From assembly GCF_900110835.1 (NCBI RefSeq), contig NZ_FOJG01000002.1:1082979-1146978 (forward strand): 64,000 nucleotides of DNA, read 5' to 3'. The position numbers were made by a program, and so were the translations under genes. The notes under the pieces are model-generated. The model made no database searches. It was not told the origin of the DNA and was given only the letters and a program-made list of their open reading frames with translations. Positions 51,813 through 61,687 of the stretch are shown here, piece by piece. Each line of letters opens with the position of its first letter. The stretch's first letter is position 1. The DNA is from Chitinophaga arvensicola (GTDB lineage Bacteria > Bacteroidota > Bacteroidia > Chitinophagales > Chitinophagaceae).

Positions 51813-53141
51813 TTAATTGAAGGCGGCGTTATCGCCGGCGGTGTATTCTCCTTTCTTAAAATGTACGGTAAAGCTGGTGCCGTTTTCGGGGATACTGTCC
51901 ACTTCGATCATACCGCCATTCTGCAAGGCAAATTCCTGGCAGAGCAACAGTCCGAGGCCGGTACCGCGTTCACCGCCGGTGCCATAGCCGGGATGCTGCT
52001 GGGAAGTAAAAAGGCCGCGCATCTGCTGGGGCGACATGCCCATGCCATGATCGGTTACAATGATCAGTACTTCGTCGTCCGTGATCACCGCTGTCATTTC
52101 TACCGTGCCGCCTGGATAGCTGAATTTGAGGGCGTTGCTGAACAGGTTGCGAAGGATCACCGACACCTGGTCCCGGTCAGCATACAACGTGGTAGACACA
52201 GGGATCTGTAAGGAAATAGTGATTTGTTTCTGTTGTATGATCAGGTCAAAAAAATGCAGTACTTCCGTGACTACGGGAGCCAGCAGGAAATCATCCGGCC
52301 GGGTCTGGATGCCTTTCATACTACGGGTGCTCCAGCGTAATACGTTATCGAGCGTAGCGCCCAGCTGGGATACTTTCTTGTACAGTATGGCGGCCGCTTC
52401 TTCCATGTCCTCGCGGGGGTATTGTCCCCGCTGGAACATATCCAGTAAGCCTTCCAGCGTAGCCAGCGGGCTGCGGATATCATGGGCTACAATAGAAAAC
52501 AGCTTTTCCTTGTCCTTGTTCATAGACACCAGCGTTTGCCGCTGTTGCTCAATTTCTTTCTGGTAATCGGATTGGATATGTTTAAAGAAGCTGAGGGACA
52601 CCACCAGGAATATCAGGGAAGTAGCTACGTTGATCCATACCCGTTCGGGGGGCACCGGCGGCGCCAGGTACCACGACTGCGGCATAAATACGATCAGCAT
52701 AAAAGCGGTGATGATCAGTACACTGACAGAACCCACGACCCATTTATTATCGTAAATCAGGATGACTACAAACAGGATGCTCAGTAAAAAATACTCCGCC
52801 CCGTTATGAAAATAAACACCGGTGAAGGTGTACACTAAAACACTGATACAGAGCAGGGCCAGGCGGGCGCTGAGGTATTTGCGGTATTTATGAAAAATGA
52901 GTACGAGTATGCAGGAGGTAGCCGTTATAACATTCAGGACTGCTAATAAATACCGCTCCTGGCTATAATTAAGCAGGCTGAAAAAAAACATGAACGGAAT
53001 ACAGGGCAGTGCGAGCAAATTTAATAACTTCGTACGTCTGGATTCTATGTATGGCATAGCAGGGTGGACCCCAACATTCACGATGTTGTTCCAGAAATTT
53101 TCGGCGGTCCGGTATAGAAATGGTTTGACTCCCTGCAGCAT
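51813..53141 (-). CDS. Membrane sensor histidine kinase, second of the cluster
   Basis: The 442-residue kinase has an N-terminal block of about six hydrophobic helices (about 36-195, including LLNLLALPCIPFMFFFSLL and WINVATSLIFLVVSLSFF) and little outside the membrane. A short coiled linker (QKEIEQQRQTLVSMNKDKEKL) precedes HisKA with phospho-His in FSIVAHDIRSPLATLEG and HATPase (NLFSNALKFS, DHGMGM, GERGTGLGLLL). It resembles MASE-like or 7TM-type sensor kinases that read membrane or lipid signals. It has no cognate regulator of its own apart from the OmpR-type gene 46 bases downstream. The upstream gap holds only a weak -7 box. Confidence 0.88.
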   Translation of the reverse strand: MLQGVKPFLYRTAENFWNNIVNVGVHPAMPYIESRRTKLLNLLALPCIPFMFFFSLLNYSQERYLLAVLNVITATSCILVLIFHKYRKYLSARLALLCISVLVYTFTGVYFHNGAEYFLLSILFVVILIYDNKWVVGSVSVLIITAFMLIVFMPQSWYLAPPVPPERVWINVATSLIFLVVSLSFFKHIQSDYQKEIEQQRQTLVSMNKDKEKLFSIVAHDIRSPLATLEGLLDMFQRGQYPREDMEEAAAILYKKVSQLGATLDNVLRWSTRSMKGIQTRPDDFLLAPVVTEVLHFFDLIIQQKQITISLQIPVSTTLYADRDQVSVILRNLFSNALKFSYPGGTVEMTAVITDDEVLIIVTDHGMGMSPQQMRGLFTSQQHPGYGTGGERGTGLGLLLCQEFALQNGGMIEVDSIPENGTSFTVHFKKGEYTAGDNAAFN

Positions 53142-53246
53142 ATTTGCTGTAAATATAATTGATAACCACTCTTGAAAAGGATATTTTTTTAACGGAACAC
53201 GCCCCCTCCCCCCTCTCTTTTTCCTTATTATTTATTTTTTTAATCC

Positions 53247-53792
53247 ATGGAGATAAACGATCAATTCTTTATTCTCACGGGTGGCCCGGGCATGGGCAAA
53301 ACCGCTGTTATAGCGGCACTCCGTGAGCGCGGACATATTACTGTTCCGGAAACGGGACGGCACATTATCCGGCAGCAGGTAGCTGCCGGGGGCCATGCCC
53401 TTCCGTGGGACGACCGGGCCGCTTTTGCACAGCTGATGTTTGAGCAATCGGTAGCCGACTACCAGGCAAACAGGGAGCAAACCGCCCCGGTATTTTTTGA
53501 CCGGGGCATTGCAGATACCATCGGCTACCTGGAACTATGCGGACTACCGGTTCCCGAAGACATGCTACGCATTGCCCGTAGCTGGCGGTTCAATAAAAAG
53601 GTATTCCTGGCGCCGCCCTGGCAGGCCATTTATGAGCAGGACACCGAACGCAAACAATCTTTCGCGGAAGCAGTGGCTACCTGCGAGTGCATGATAAGCA
53701 TATACCGGCGGCTGGATTATAAGCTGATCTATTTACCGGAAAGCACGGTGGCAGCCAGGGCCGACTTCATAATGGCGGCTGTCAATACATGA
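53247..53792 (+). CDS. Small AAA/P-loop ATPase or kinase (AAA_28 type)
   Basis: The 181-residue cytoplasmic protein has Walker A GGPGMGKTAV (residues 10-19), a Walker B-like PVFFDRGIADTIGYLELCG, and the segments VPETGRHIIRQQVAAGG and FNKKVFLAPPWQAIYEQDTERKQS, as in the NadR-like nucleoside kinase fold assigned to AAA_28. Substrate unknown. It stands alone, 75 bases before a permease gene, with plain A/T-rich sequence in front. The function is inferred from fold motifs only. Confidence 0.8.
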   Translation: MEINDQFFILTGGPGMGKTAVIAALRERGHITVPETGRHIIRQQVAAGGHALPWDDRAAFAQLMFEQSVADYQANREQTAPVFFDRGIADTIGYLELCGLPVPEDMLRIARSWRFNKKVFLAPPWQAIYEQDTERKQSFAEAVATCECMISIYRRLDYKLIYLPESTVAARADFIMAAVNT

Positions 53793-53867
53793 TGAGCGGC
53801 AACGGCAGGTAAAGGGAAAACATTATCTTTCTGTTAAGCGGTAATAAATCGCGGTTAAAAACAGGAT

Positions 53868-56252
53868 ATGTTCAGCAACTATACTAAGATCGCCCTTCGC
53901 CATCACTGGAAAAACAAGCTGTATGGCGCCATCCATGTGTCTGGTCTTGCCATTGGCATTACTACCGTTTTACTGGCGGTGCTATACCTGAAAAATGAAC
54001 ATAGCTTCGATGCCTTCCACAAGCAAAATCCGCATCTTTACCGGATCACTACCACCGTTACCCCACCGGGCGGGAACGGGCAGCTGACGGGCAACACCGG
54101 GCAGTTGCAGGGACCTGTTTTCAAGGAACAGGTGCCGGAAATAACGGCGTACAGCCGGGTGATGGGTGGCGACATCTACGGGGACATGCTGGCGGGCGAT
54201 AAAGTGCTGAAGCAGCAACTGCTTTTCGTGGATGAAAGCTTCCTCCAAATGTTTTCCTTTCCGTTGGTGAAAGGAGATGCCGCCACCGCACTACGGGATG
54301 CAGGATCAGCAGTTATTACAGAGCGGACTGCCCTGAAATATTTTAACCGGACAGACGTAGTGGGACAGCTGCTCCGTATGGATGCAGATCCTTCTGCCCG
54401 GCGACTGGGCAAACCGCTGGTGATTACCGGTGTGGTAAAAGATCCGCCGTTGCAGTCTTCCATCCAGTTTGACGTATTGCTGCCGTTCCGGTTCCTGCAG
54501 TTGTCGTTTGAAGACAACGACTGGAACAATATGTACCTCAGTACATTTGTGGTAACCCGTGCAGATGCCGGCGCCGATAAGGTAACGGCGCAATTAAACC
54601 GGGTGCAGACCCGTTATGCCGGCGGAAAAGACCAACCAAAGCTGGCTTTCGGATTGCAACCTATAACCGGTATCCATTTGCATCCTTTATATGCTCCCGG
54701 CGGCAGCCGCGAAGGTGGTGTTATCAATGGCAGTCACCCGGCTTTCTCCTACATTTTCCTTGGCATTGCCTTGTTTATACTACTGATGGCCGGCATCAAC
54801 TTTATCAATATAACACTGGCCGGATCATTAAAGCGAATCAAGGAAGTGGGTGTCCGCAAAATCAACGGGAGCAGCAGTATACAGATCGTGCTGCAATTCC
54901 TGGTGGAATCCGGACTGCTGTGTACCCTGGCGATGATACTGGCCCTGCTGCTGTCATTCCTTGCGCTGCCGGTATTTAATGATTTGTCCGGCGCCGCCGT
55001 TCCGTTCCGCGCCATGCTGGACCCTCTGGTGCTGCTCAGTTGTGCCGGTTTGCTTGCAGGCATCGTATTGCTTACCGGTATTTACCCGGCTTATGTGCTG
55101 GCCAGGTTCAGCGCCATGCGGGCCTTTTCGGGCAAAGCAGCTTTATCGGCCCGCAACCCGCTGGGCAGGGCGCTGATTGTAACCCAGTTTTCCCTCGCGG
55201 TATTTTTCCTGCTGATCACCGTTTTCTTTTACCGGCAGATGGCTTATATACAAACGAAAGACCTGGGTTATCATCCGGAACAGGTGGTAGTAACACATAT
55301 CAATGGCGACCGGGATGTGCAGCAGGTAGCACAGTTACTGAAAAATGAACTGCGTCATGAACCGGGTGTGTTGCAGCTTTCCTTTGGGGGCGCCCGGAGC
55401 GGATTATCTGACGTAAAGCTGGGCGCACAAAGGGTTCCGGCCCTGCACCAGGTGGTCGACCAGCATTATCTGCCTGCGATGGGAATTACGTTGATCAGCG
55501 GAGAGAATTTTGGTGAGGACTGGTCCAACGGTGCGATCGTGAATGAAGCATTTGTAAGAGCGGCGGGGTTATCGCATCCCATTGGTACGCCCATACGTAC
55601 CGACGAATATTTCGATAAGGAACTACGCACCATCACGGGAGTAGTAAAAGATTTTCATGCCGGTTCACTGCGGGAAAAGATTGCCCCCATGGTGATGATC
55701 AACAGTAAATGGTTTGGTGGTGGCGTATGGGTAAAACTCGCACCCAACCGGGAAAAACAGGGACTGGCCGCGTTGGCCGCCGCGTATAAAAAAGTGATGC
55801 CGGAATCCGCTTTTACCTATAGCTTCCTCAACGATCTGAATGCCCGGGAATATGTGCAGGAACAACGCTGGCAGCGTATCATCGGATGGGCCACGCTGTT
55901 GTCGGTACTGATTTGCTGCTCCGGTTTATTCGGACTGGCACATATTGCCACGCATCAGCGCATCAAAGAAATTGGTATCCGGAAAATACTGGGGGCCGGT
56001 ATGGCACATATCGTGGGGTTGTTTTCGAAAGATTTCTTACGGCTGGTGATGATCGCATTTACGATCGCCGCGCCATTGGCCTGGATCGCCATGCACCAGT
56101 GGTTACAGGGCTTTGCCTACCGTACAGATTTAAGCGCCTGGGTGTTTATAGCCACGGGACTGGGTACCTTGCTGATGGCGTTAACCACGGTGAGTATGCA
56201 GGTGATGCGGGCGGCGGGTGCTAACCCGGTAAATAACCTGCGGACGCAGTAA
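53868..56252 (+). CDS. FtsX/MacB-type ABC permease, second paralogue
   Basis: The 794-residue protein repeats the layout of the permease at 31645: an N-terminal helix (about 20-42, LYGAIHVSGLAIGITTVLLAVLYL), a MacB core domain, three central helices, a second periplasmic domain and three C-terminal helices. The two FtsX motifs are SLKRIKEVGVRKINGSSS and THQRIKEIGIRKILGAGM. No ATPase gene is near. The two copies share frame length and motif order but differ in sequence, so they are old paralogues rather than a recent duplication. A strong hairpin terminator follows 5 bases after the stop. Confidence 0.88.
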   Translation: MFSNYTKIALRHHWKNKLYGAIHVSGLAIGITTVLLAVLYLKNEHSFDAFHKQNPHLYRITTTVTPPGGNGQLTGNTGQLQGPVFKEQVPEITAYSRVMGGDIYGDMLAGDKVLKQQLLFVDESFLQMFSFPLVKGDAATALRDAGSAVITERTALKYFNRTDVVGQLLRMDADPSARRLGKPLVITGVVKDPPLQSSIQFDVLLPFRFLQLSFEDNDWNNMYLSTFVVTRADAGADKVTAQLNRVQTRYAGGKDQPKLAFGLQPITGIHLHPLYAPGGSREGGVINGSHPAFSYIFLGIALFILLMAGINFINITLAGSLKRIKEVGVRKINGSSSIQIVLQFLVESGLLCTLAMILALLLSFLALPVFNDLSGAAVPFRAMLDPLVLLSCAGLLAGIVLLTGIYPAYVLARFSAMRAFSGKAALSARNPLGRALIVTQFSLAVFFLLITVFFYRQMAYIQTKDLGYHPEQVVVTHINGDRDVQQVAQLLKNELRHEPGVLQLSFGGARSGLSDVKLGAQRVPALHQVVDQHYLPAMGITLISGENFGEDWSNGAIVNEAFVRAAGLSHPIGTPIRTDEYFDKELRTITGVVKDFHAGSLREKIAPMVMINSKWFGGGVWVKLAPNREKQGLAALAAAYKKVMPESAFTYSFLNDLNAREYVQEQRWQRIIGWATLLSVLICCSGLFGLAHIATHQRIKEIGIRKILGAGMAHIVGLFSKDFLRLVMIAFTIAAPLAWIAMHQWLQGFAYRTDLSAWVFIATGLGTLLMALTTVSMQVMRAAGANPVNNLRTQ

Positions 56253-56257
56253 GCGGT

Positions 56258-56297
56258 ATGACACCAAAGGAGTCGCCTCCTTTGGTGTCATATTTTT
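56258..56297. terminator. Bidirectional terminator between convergent genes
   Basis: ATGACACCAAAGGAG and CTCCTTTGGTGTCAT form a perfect 15-bp stem with a TCGC loop, followed by A and five T on the plus strand. It lies between the permease and the convergent SASA esterase gene. Confidence 0.85.
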
Positions 56298-56299
56298 CC

Positions 56300-57892
56300 T
56301 TATGGCTGCACCGAAGCAGGATAATTATCCGTACGGAAAGAAGAGGCGGGTAATCCTTCTTTGTTATAGAGGTTGCCCGGCGGATTATCTGCCCAGTTGT
56401 ACCGCACCGCTACCGGGTGGGGTACTTTACTGCTTTCTACAATCACTTCATTGCCGGATATCCTCGCATTGGCCCATTCAAAGCGGCCATCGCTGCCGGC
56501 TACACCAAAGCCCCGGAGTGCAGCCGTGTCGGCGTTTTTTCCGGCTGCCAGCCCGGTACCCACACCCGTAAAACGCAGGATCACTTGGCTACCACTTACC
56601 TTCATGGATCTGTATAACGGACCCGTATATACGATCTTTTCACCGTACACGGTGGCCCGTGCTACGAGCGACAACCGGAGACCTACATCCAGTTTATCTG
56701 TAGGATGTATATCTTTTGCATTACCAACATCGGTGATAACGGCCATGCCTGTACGCGGTATGTCGAGTGTTTTCAGTTGTGCTTCTCTGACCCAGGGCCA
56801 GATGCCTTCCGACGGCAACTGTGCAGGCGTTCTGAAATTGGCCAGCTGTACAAACAGGAAAGGAAAATTGCCCTGCTGCCAGTGGTGTCGCCAGTTGGCG
56901 ATCAGTGCGGGAAATAATTGGCGGTAGGTGACGGCTTCTTCGAGGCGGTCGCCGTTGCTTTCGCCCTGGTACCAGATCACTCCCCTGATGCCATAGGGAA
57001 CCAGCGGTGCAATCATCGCGTTATACAGGTTGGTGGGCGCATTAAAACCGCCTTCAGGTGCCAGTGGCTCCTTTGGCCGGGGCTCACCGGATGCTTTATC
57101 CCATTTCTTCAGCGCTTCCTGGAAAGCGCCTTTCTTAGCCGGGTAGTCTCTTTTGGCATCTTCATAATGATCCAGGTATTGTTGATGCATGTCCAGGTAC
57201 CTGGAGAAAGCTGGCTGCGCCGACAGGCCTGCTGTGCTCATCCATGCCTGGGCGGGTGTACCGCCTTTATAGGAACCGATCATGCCCACTGGTGCGTTGG
57301 TGCTCTTTCTCAGTTCGCGGGCAAAATAATAACCTACTGCGGAGAAGCCATGCCAGGCAAAACCGGGTGTAGCCAGTAACTCCGGTGAACACACCACCCA
57401 TTTGCCATTCTGCGAATTGGCCGGCGCCGTTATATCTTTTTCGGGATGCAATGAAAAGGTCATTGGCACCACAAAAAAATGGATCAGGGAATCCGTGGCC
57501 GTTTCGATGGCGGCTTTACCGCAGCTGTCTGTCTGAATGCCAAATTCCATGTTCGACTGCCCGGAAGCCAGCCATACCTCTCCTATCCAGATATTGGAAA
57601 GCCGGATCGTCTGGCTGTTGGCGGTGATGACCATGCTGAAAGGACCACCCGCAGCGGATGCCCGCAAATGTATCATCCATTTGCCGTCAGCACCGGCGGT
57701 GGCTTCATAACGCTGATCCCTGAACGCTACACTTATCTTCTCACCGGGATCTGCCCAGCCCCATACCGGGTCTTTCTGTCCCTGTTGCAGGACCATGTTA
57801 TCGCCGATGATGGCCGGCAGCTTCAATTGTGCCGTGGCGGTTATTGATAGGAGCGCGATTAAAAACGGAAACAGATACTTGTACTTTTTCAT
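56300..57892 (-). CDS. Sialate O-acetylesterase-like enzyme (SASA family)
   Basis: The 530-residue secreted SGNH-type esterase has a signal peptide (about 1-22, ending TATAQ). The catalytic Ser block is VWLASGQSNMEFGI, and GVIWYQGESNGDR holds the conserved Glu. The His/Asp region is VITDVGNAKDIHPTDK. Family members remove acetyl groups from sialic acid or plant xylan. It begins at MKKYKYLFPF (57892), as the frame six codons upstream adds only a short polar stretch. It is divergent from the second sulfatase 174 bases away, in a glycan-degrading context. Confidence 0.9.
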   Translation of the reverse strand: MKKYKYLFPFLIALLSITATAQLKLPAIIGDNMVLQQGQKDPVWGWADPGEKISVAFRDQRYEATAGADGKWMIHLRASAAGGPFSMVITANSQTIRLSNIWIGEVWLASGQSNMEFGIQTDSCGKAAIETATDSLIHFFVVPMTFSLHPEKDITAPANSQNGKWVVCSPELLATPGFAWHGFSAVGYYFARELRKSTNAPVGMIGSYKGGTPAQAWMSTAGLSAQPAFSRYLDMHQQYLDHYEDAKRDYPAKKGAFQEALKKWDKASGEPRPKEPLAPEGGFNAPTNLYNAMIAPLVPYGIRGVIWYQGESNGDRLEEAVTYRQLFPALIANWRHHWQQGNFPFLFVQLANFRTPAQLPSEGIWPWVREAQLKTLDIPRTGMAVITDVGNAKDIHPTDKLDVGLRLSLVARATVYGEKIVYTGPLYRSMKVSGSQVILRFTGVGTGLAAGKNADTAALRGFGVAGSDGRFEWANARISGNEVIVESSKVPHPVAVRYNWADNPPGNLYNKEGLPASSFRTDNYPASVQP

Positions 57893-58066
57893 AATTCTTA
57901 AGAATTGCAATCGATGGAAACAGGAAACAATGATAGTACATAGCGGCCAGAAATGCGAGCAAACGCGTTACCGGCCATGTAATTTTTGCGGCAGAACAAC
58001 TATATTTATCCGCATCTTTGCCGGTAACCTCCACCGATGGGAGTAAAAAAGTGAACAATTATCCTG

Positions 58067-59602
58067 ATGACAAAAAATTCCATTATTCAGAAAATCAGTG
58101 CCGGTTTGTTGTGCGGTTTACTCGCGCTCCCGGCAGCTGCCCAGCAAAAACCCAACATCGTTATTATTTATGCAGATGACCTGGGATATGGCGATGTGAG
58201 CTGTTATGGTATGAAAAGAATCCAGACACCCAACATCGACCGCCTGGCGCAGCAGGGTGTTAAATTCAGTAATGCTTACGCCACCTCTGCTACGTGTACC
58301 CCTTCCCGTTTCGGTATCCTTACCGGAAAATATCCGTGGCGGCAAAAAAATACGGGCATTGCTCCCGGCGATGCCTCGCTGATTCTTCCCACCGATCACC
58401 GCACCCTGCCCGGTATGCTGAAAGATGCCGGCTACCAGACTGCCGTTATCGGGAAATGGCACCTGGGCCTTGGCGCCCGTGGCACAACGATCGACTGGAA
58501 CAAGCCGATCAGTCCCGGCCCCCTGGAAACCGGCTTTACCTATTCGTTTATCATGCCTGCTACGCTGGACCGTGTACCATGTGTTTTTGTGGAAGATCGC
58601 CAGGTGGTGAATGCAGATCCGAAAGATCCCATCGAAGTAAATTATCAGCATAAAATAGGCAACGATCCTACCGGCCTGGAAAACCCTGAGCAGCTGCGTA
58701 TGCATACAGATCCGCAGCAGGGACATAACCAGACGATCGTAGACAGTATCAGCCGCATCGGCTGGATGAGCGGCGGCCACAGCGCCCGCTGGAAAGACGC
58801 CGATATTGCAGGTACCATCACCCGCAAGGCGATCGACTTTATGAGCCGCAGCAAACAACAACCGTTCTTCCTTTACTTCGCCAGCGGCGATATTCATGTA
58901 CCGCGTTATCCGCACAGCCAGTTCAGGGGGAAAAGCGGCATGGGACTGAGAGGCGATGCCATTCTGCAGCTCGACTGGACCGTAGGACAACTGGTAAAAG
59001 CATTGGATAGTCTTGGGCTGACTAAAAACACCATGATCATTTTCTCCAGCGACAATGGCCCCGTATTGAACGACGGCTACCTGGACCAGGCTGTTGAACT
59101 GGTCGGAGATCATCATCCCGCCGGTCCTTTCCGGGGCGGCAAGTACAGCGCTTTTGAAGCCGGCGCCCGCGTGCCTTTTATCGTAAAATGGCCTGCCGGT
59201 ATGAAAGGCAACCGTAACTCCGATGTACTGATCGGACAACTGGATCTCTTTGCCTCACTGGCGCATTTAACCGGACAAACTGTAAAGCCGGATGAAGCAC
59301 CGGATAGCTTTGATATGTTGCAACAGCTGCTGGGTAAATCGAAACAAAATCGTCCTTACCTGGTTACACATGCAGGTACGCTGGCAATTATTTCGGGCGA
59401 CTGGAAATACATTGCTCCCTCCAAAGGCGCAAAGGTAGCACGGGATGTAAATATTGAACTGGGTAACGACACTGCGCCACAACTGTATAATCTCACCGCA
59501 GATGCACATGAGCAACAGAATGTAGCAGCACAGTACCCGGAAAAAGTAAAAACCATGGCCGCCGAACTGGAAGCCATCAAAGAAAAAGAACAAAGCAGGT
59601 AA
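58067..59602 (+). CDS. Secreted family S1 sulfatase, second copy
   Basis: The 511-residue enzyme has a signal peptide (1-25, ending AAAQ). Metal ligands Asp37-Asp38 are in NIVIIYADDLGYGD. The formylglycine site is C77-T-P79-S-R81 in TCTPSRFGILTGKYPWR. GKWHLGLG, DIHVPRYPHSQF and FSSDNGPVLNDG complete the active site. It is not closely similar to the sulfatase at 7454 (different spacing and insertions), so the two probably act on different sulfate positions. A -7-like CATCTTTGC (58013-58021) stands 46 bases before the ATG, one base off consensus. A hairpin terminator follows. Confidence 0.92.
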   Translation: MTKNSIIQKISAGLLCGLLALPAAAQQKPNIVIIYADDLGYGDVSCYGMKRIQTPNIDRLAQQGVKFSNAYATSATCTPSRFGILTGKYPWRQKNTGIAPGDASLILPTDHRTLPGMLKDAGYQTAVIGKWHLGLGARGTTIDWNKPISPGPLETGFTYSFIMPATLDRVPCVFVEDRQVVNADPKDPIEVNYQHKIGNDPTGLENPEQLRMHTDPQQGHNQTIVDSISRIGWMSGGHSARWKDADIAGTITRKAIDFMSRSKQQPFFLYFASGDIHVPRYPHSQFRGKSGMGLRGDAILQLDWTVGQLVKALDSLGLTKNTMIIFSSDNGPVLNDGYLDQAVELVGDHHPAGPFRGGKYSAFEAGARVPFIVKWPAGMKGNRNSDVLIGQLDLFASLAHLTGQTVKPDEAPDSFDMLQQLLGKSKQNRPYLVTHAGTLAIISGDWKYIAPSKGAKVARDVNIELGNDTAPQLYNLTADAHEQQNVAAQYPEKVKTMAAELEAIKEKEQSR

Positions 59603-59610
59603 TCAAATAA

Positions 59611-59647
59611 AAATGCCCCCAAAAGTCTTGTGCTTTTGGGGGCATTT
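59611..59647. terminator. Bidirectional terminator between sulfatase and oleate hydratase
   Basis: AAATGCCCCCAAAAG and CTTTTGGGGGCATTT form a perfect 15-bp stem with a 7-base loop between two convergent genes. A flanks on the left and T on the right suit both directions. Confidence 0.88.
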
Positions 59648-59663
59648 AATTATATCTTATTTA

Positions 59664-61604
59664 CTATCCTCTGATACCTTTGATCCAGTCGTTGAACTTC
59701 TGTATCTGTTCGGTAATAAATGATTCCTTCTCTTCTTTTTCATCTTCCCCGGCGGGTAATACATGCTCGAAATAGGTACCTTTTAAAACACGCCGCAGCA
59801 GCCCTTCACCGAGAAACGGCTTTTGGTCGTTCAGTGTTTTTGCTGCTTTCAGCAGATGACGGATATCGTATTGCAACGGGTTGATATCCGGTACCTGTTT
59901 ATTGAGGTTCAACAATTCATACACCGCAATACGGGCGGTTCTCACAGAACTCTCCATGGTAAACACCACGTCGTTATTTGTTTCTACGAACTGGCCAACC
60001 AGGCCTAAATTTTTGCATCCTGCCGGTACCACCCTCGGGCGGTCGCCTTTGGCCCTGGGCATAAACATGGAGGTGATATAGGGCATGAATGCGGTATGCA
60101 CAATGGTATTGGCAATCACATTATCCAGTTGTTCAATAATACCCAGGTGATAACACAACTCTGCCAGGATTTCATCTCCCGTACATGCCGGCATTACTTT
60201 TTTGATATGGTTGCCTTCCTTATCCATAAATAGCGCGTACACCCATAGCACCAGCACATCGTCCGGCTGGCCGGGGAAATGCGGCTGCCTGTTGCACGTA
60301 AAACTCATCAGCCAGTCGGAATCCGTAATGGTAATGATGCCACCGGTAACTGTTTTCCCGGAATAGGGATCATTTACGGAGTAGGTTTTCAGTTTCTCCA
60401 CCAGTGCAGAGGGCCGGCAGGTAAGCGTAACCGACTCCCAAGCTGATTTCTCAATATTGCTGCAAAACTTTTCCGGCTTTCCGAAAACTTCCGATTTCGC
60501 GGCCAGGTTCTTCCATAATTTCCAGCCGGCGCTCTGGCCACTTGTGGTATTATCAATGCCTATAACCGGTGCTTTTTTGTTATCGCCGTAGAAAGTATCT
60601 TCCGTCATGGAGCCGGTGGTCACAATCACGTAATCATCTTTTCCAATGGGAATGGTGGTTTTCTTTCCTTCATGTTCGGTGATAATTCCCTTTACTACTT
60701 TTCCTTCTGTGTCGATATGAACATCGAGGTCGCTGATCAGTGTCTTAAACTGGATATTGACGCCTTTCTCCTTGAGGAATTTACCCAGCGGCGTTATGAA
60801 GGTGTCGTACTGATTGTATTTTGGAAACACAAGGGAAGAAAGATCATTCAACCCATCGATCGCATGCAGGAAGCGATGCATGTATAGTTTTAATTCGAGC
60901 AAACTATGCCAGTTTTCGAATGCAAACATGGTACGCCAGAACGTCCAGAAATTGCTGCTTAAAAAACCTTCGCTGAAATAGTCCTCGATGGTTAAATCAT
61001 CGAGGTCTTCTTTCTTTTTCAGCAACAGTTTGATAATCGCCAGCTGGTCTTTTTTGGCCAGTCCGAATTTGCTGAAATCCTGGATGGCACCTTTGTTATG
61101 GATCAGCCTTGCTTTGGAGTAATTGGAATCGTTATCGTTGATTAACCGGTATTCATCGAGTACACTGTATGGGGGTGGCATTTCCAATGCCGGAATATCC
61201 TGGAATATATCCCAGAGGTTTTCGTAGGTCATGTCCATTTCGCGGCCACCACGGATAATGTAACCATCTTTGGCATTGCCGGATCCGTCCAGGGAACCAC
61301 CGTCGATATGCAGTTGTTCGAGGAAAGTGATATTTTTTGCGGGTACATGTCCGTCGCGTATAAAGTAATAGGCTGCTGCCATACCGGCAATACCGCTGCC
61401 TACAATATAGATCTGGCTGTTTTCATATGCGCTGTTGGGGATGCCTTTGTTGCGCTGATAATTCCCGATCTGATCTGAAAAGGGCATCGACTTTTGCGGG
61501 GTATTGCGCTGTTGTTCTTTGCTTGAGTCTGGTTCATGATTTACCTTGCCATATTCACCTGAAGCTTTCAATACTTTGTCAAATTTTGAAGTAATTCCAT
61601 CCAT
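59664..61604 (-). CDS. ohyA: Oleate hydratase
   Basis: The 646-residue FAD protein adds water to the cis-9 double bond of oleic acid to give 10-hydroxystearate. The Rossmann motif IYIVGSGIAGMAAAYYFIRDG is followed by FLEQLHIDGGSLDGSGN and the RGGREMDMTYENLWDI active-site loop holding the catalytic Glu. FWRTMFAFENWHSLLELKLYMHRF and ITITDSDWLMSFTCNRQPHF are also typical. About 60 polar residues precede the FAD motif. It is a single-gene unit. Such enzymes detoxify host or environmental unsaturated fatty acids, which fits a soil or host-associated life style. Confidence 0.95.
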   Translation of the reverse strand: MDGITSKFDKVLKASGEYGKVNHEPDSSKEQQRNTPQKSMPFSDQIGNYQRNKGIPNSAYENSQIYIVGSGIAGMAAAYYFIRDGHVPAKNITFLEQLHIDGGSLDGSGNAKDGYIIRGGREMDMTYENLWDIFQDIPALEMPPPYSVLDEYRLINDNDSNYSKARLIHNKGAIQDFSKFGLAKKDQLAIIKLLLKKKEDLDDLTIEDYFSEGFLSSNFWTFWRTMFAFENWHSLLELKLYMHRFLHAIDGLNDLSSLVFPKYNQYDTFITPLGKFLKEKGVNIQFKTLISDLDVHIDTEGKVVKGIITEHEGKKTTIPIGKDDYVIVTTGSMTEDTFYGDNKKAPVIGIDNTTSGQSAGWKLWKNLAAKSEVFGKPEKFCSNIEKSAWESVTLTCRPSALVEKLKTYSVNDPYSGKTVTGGIITITDSDWLMSFTCNRQPHFPGQPDDVLVLWVYALFMDKEGNHIKKVMPACTGDEILAELCYHLGIIEQLDNVIANTIVHTAFMPYITSMFMPRAKGDRPRVVPAGCKNLGLVGQFVETNNDVVFTMESSVRTARIAVYELLNLNKQVPDINPLQYDIRHLLKAAKTLNDQKPFLGEGLLRRVLKGTYFEHVLPAGEDEKEEKESFITEQIQKFNDWIKGIRG

Positions 61605-61687
61605 GAGACATTCATTTTAAGGTTTTATCGAATGCTCATTAAACGCTCTTACGCCGGTATTTGTTTAAGTAAAAACAGGAAGGCTTT

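Noticed and set aside
58118..59239. 373-codon antisense frame over the second sulfatase
   Set aside because: No recognisable protein features. The sulfatase active site is intact on the other strand.
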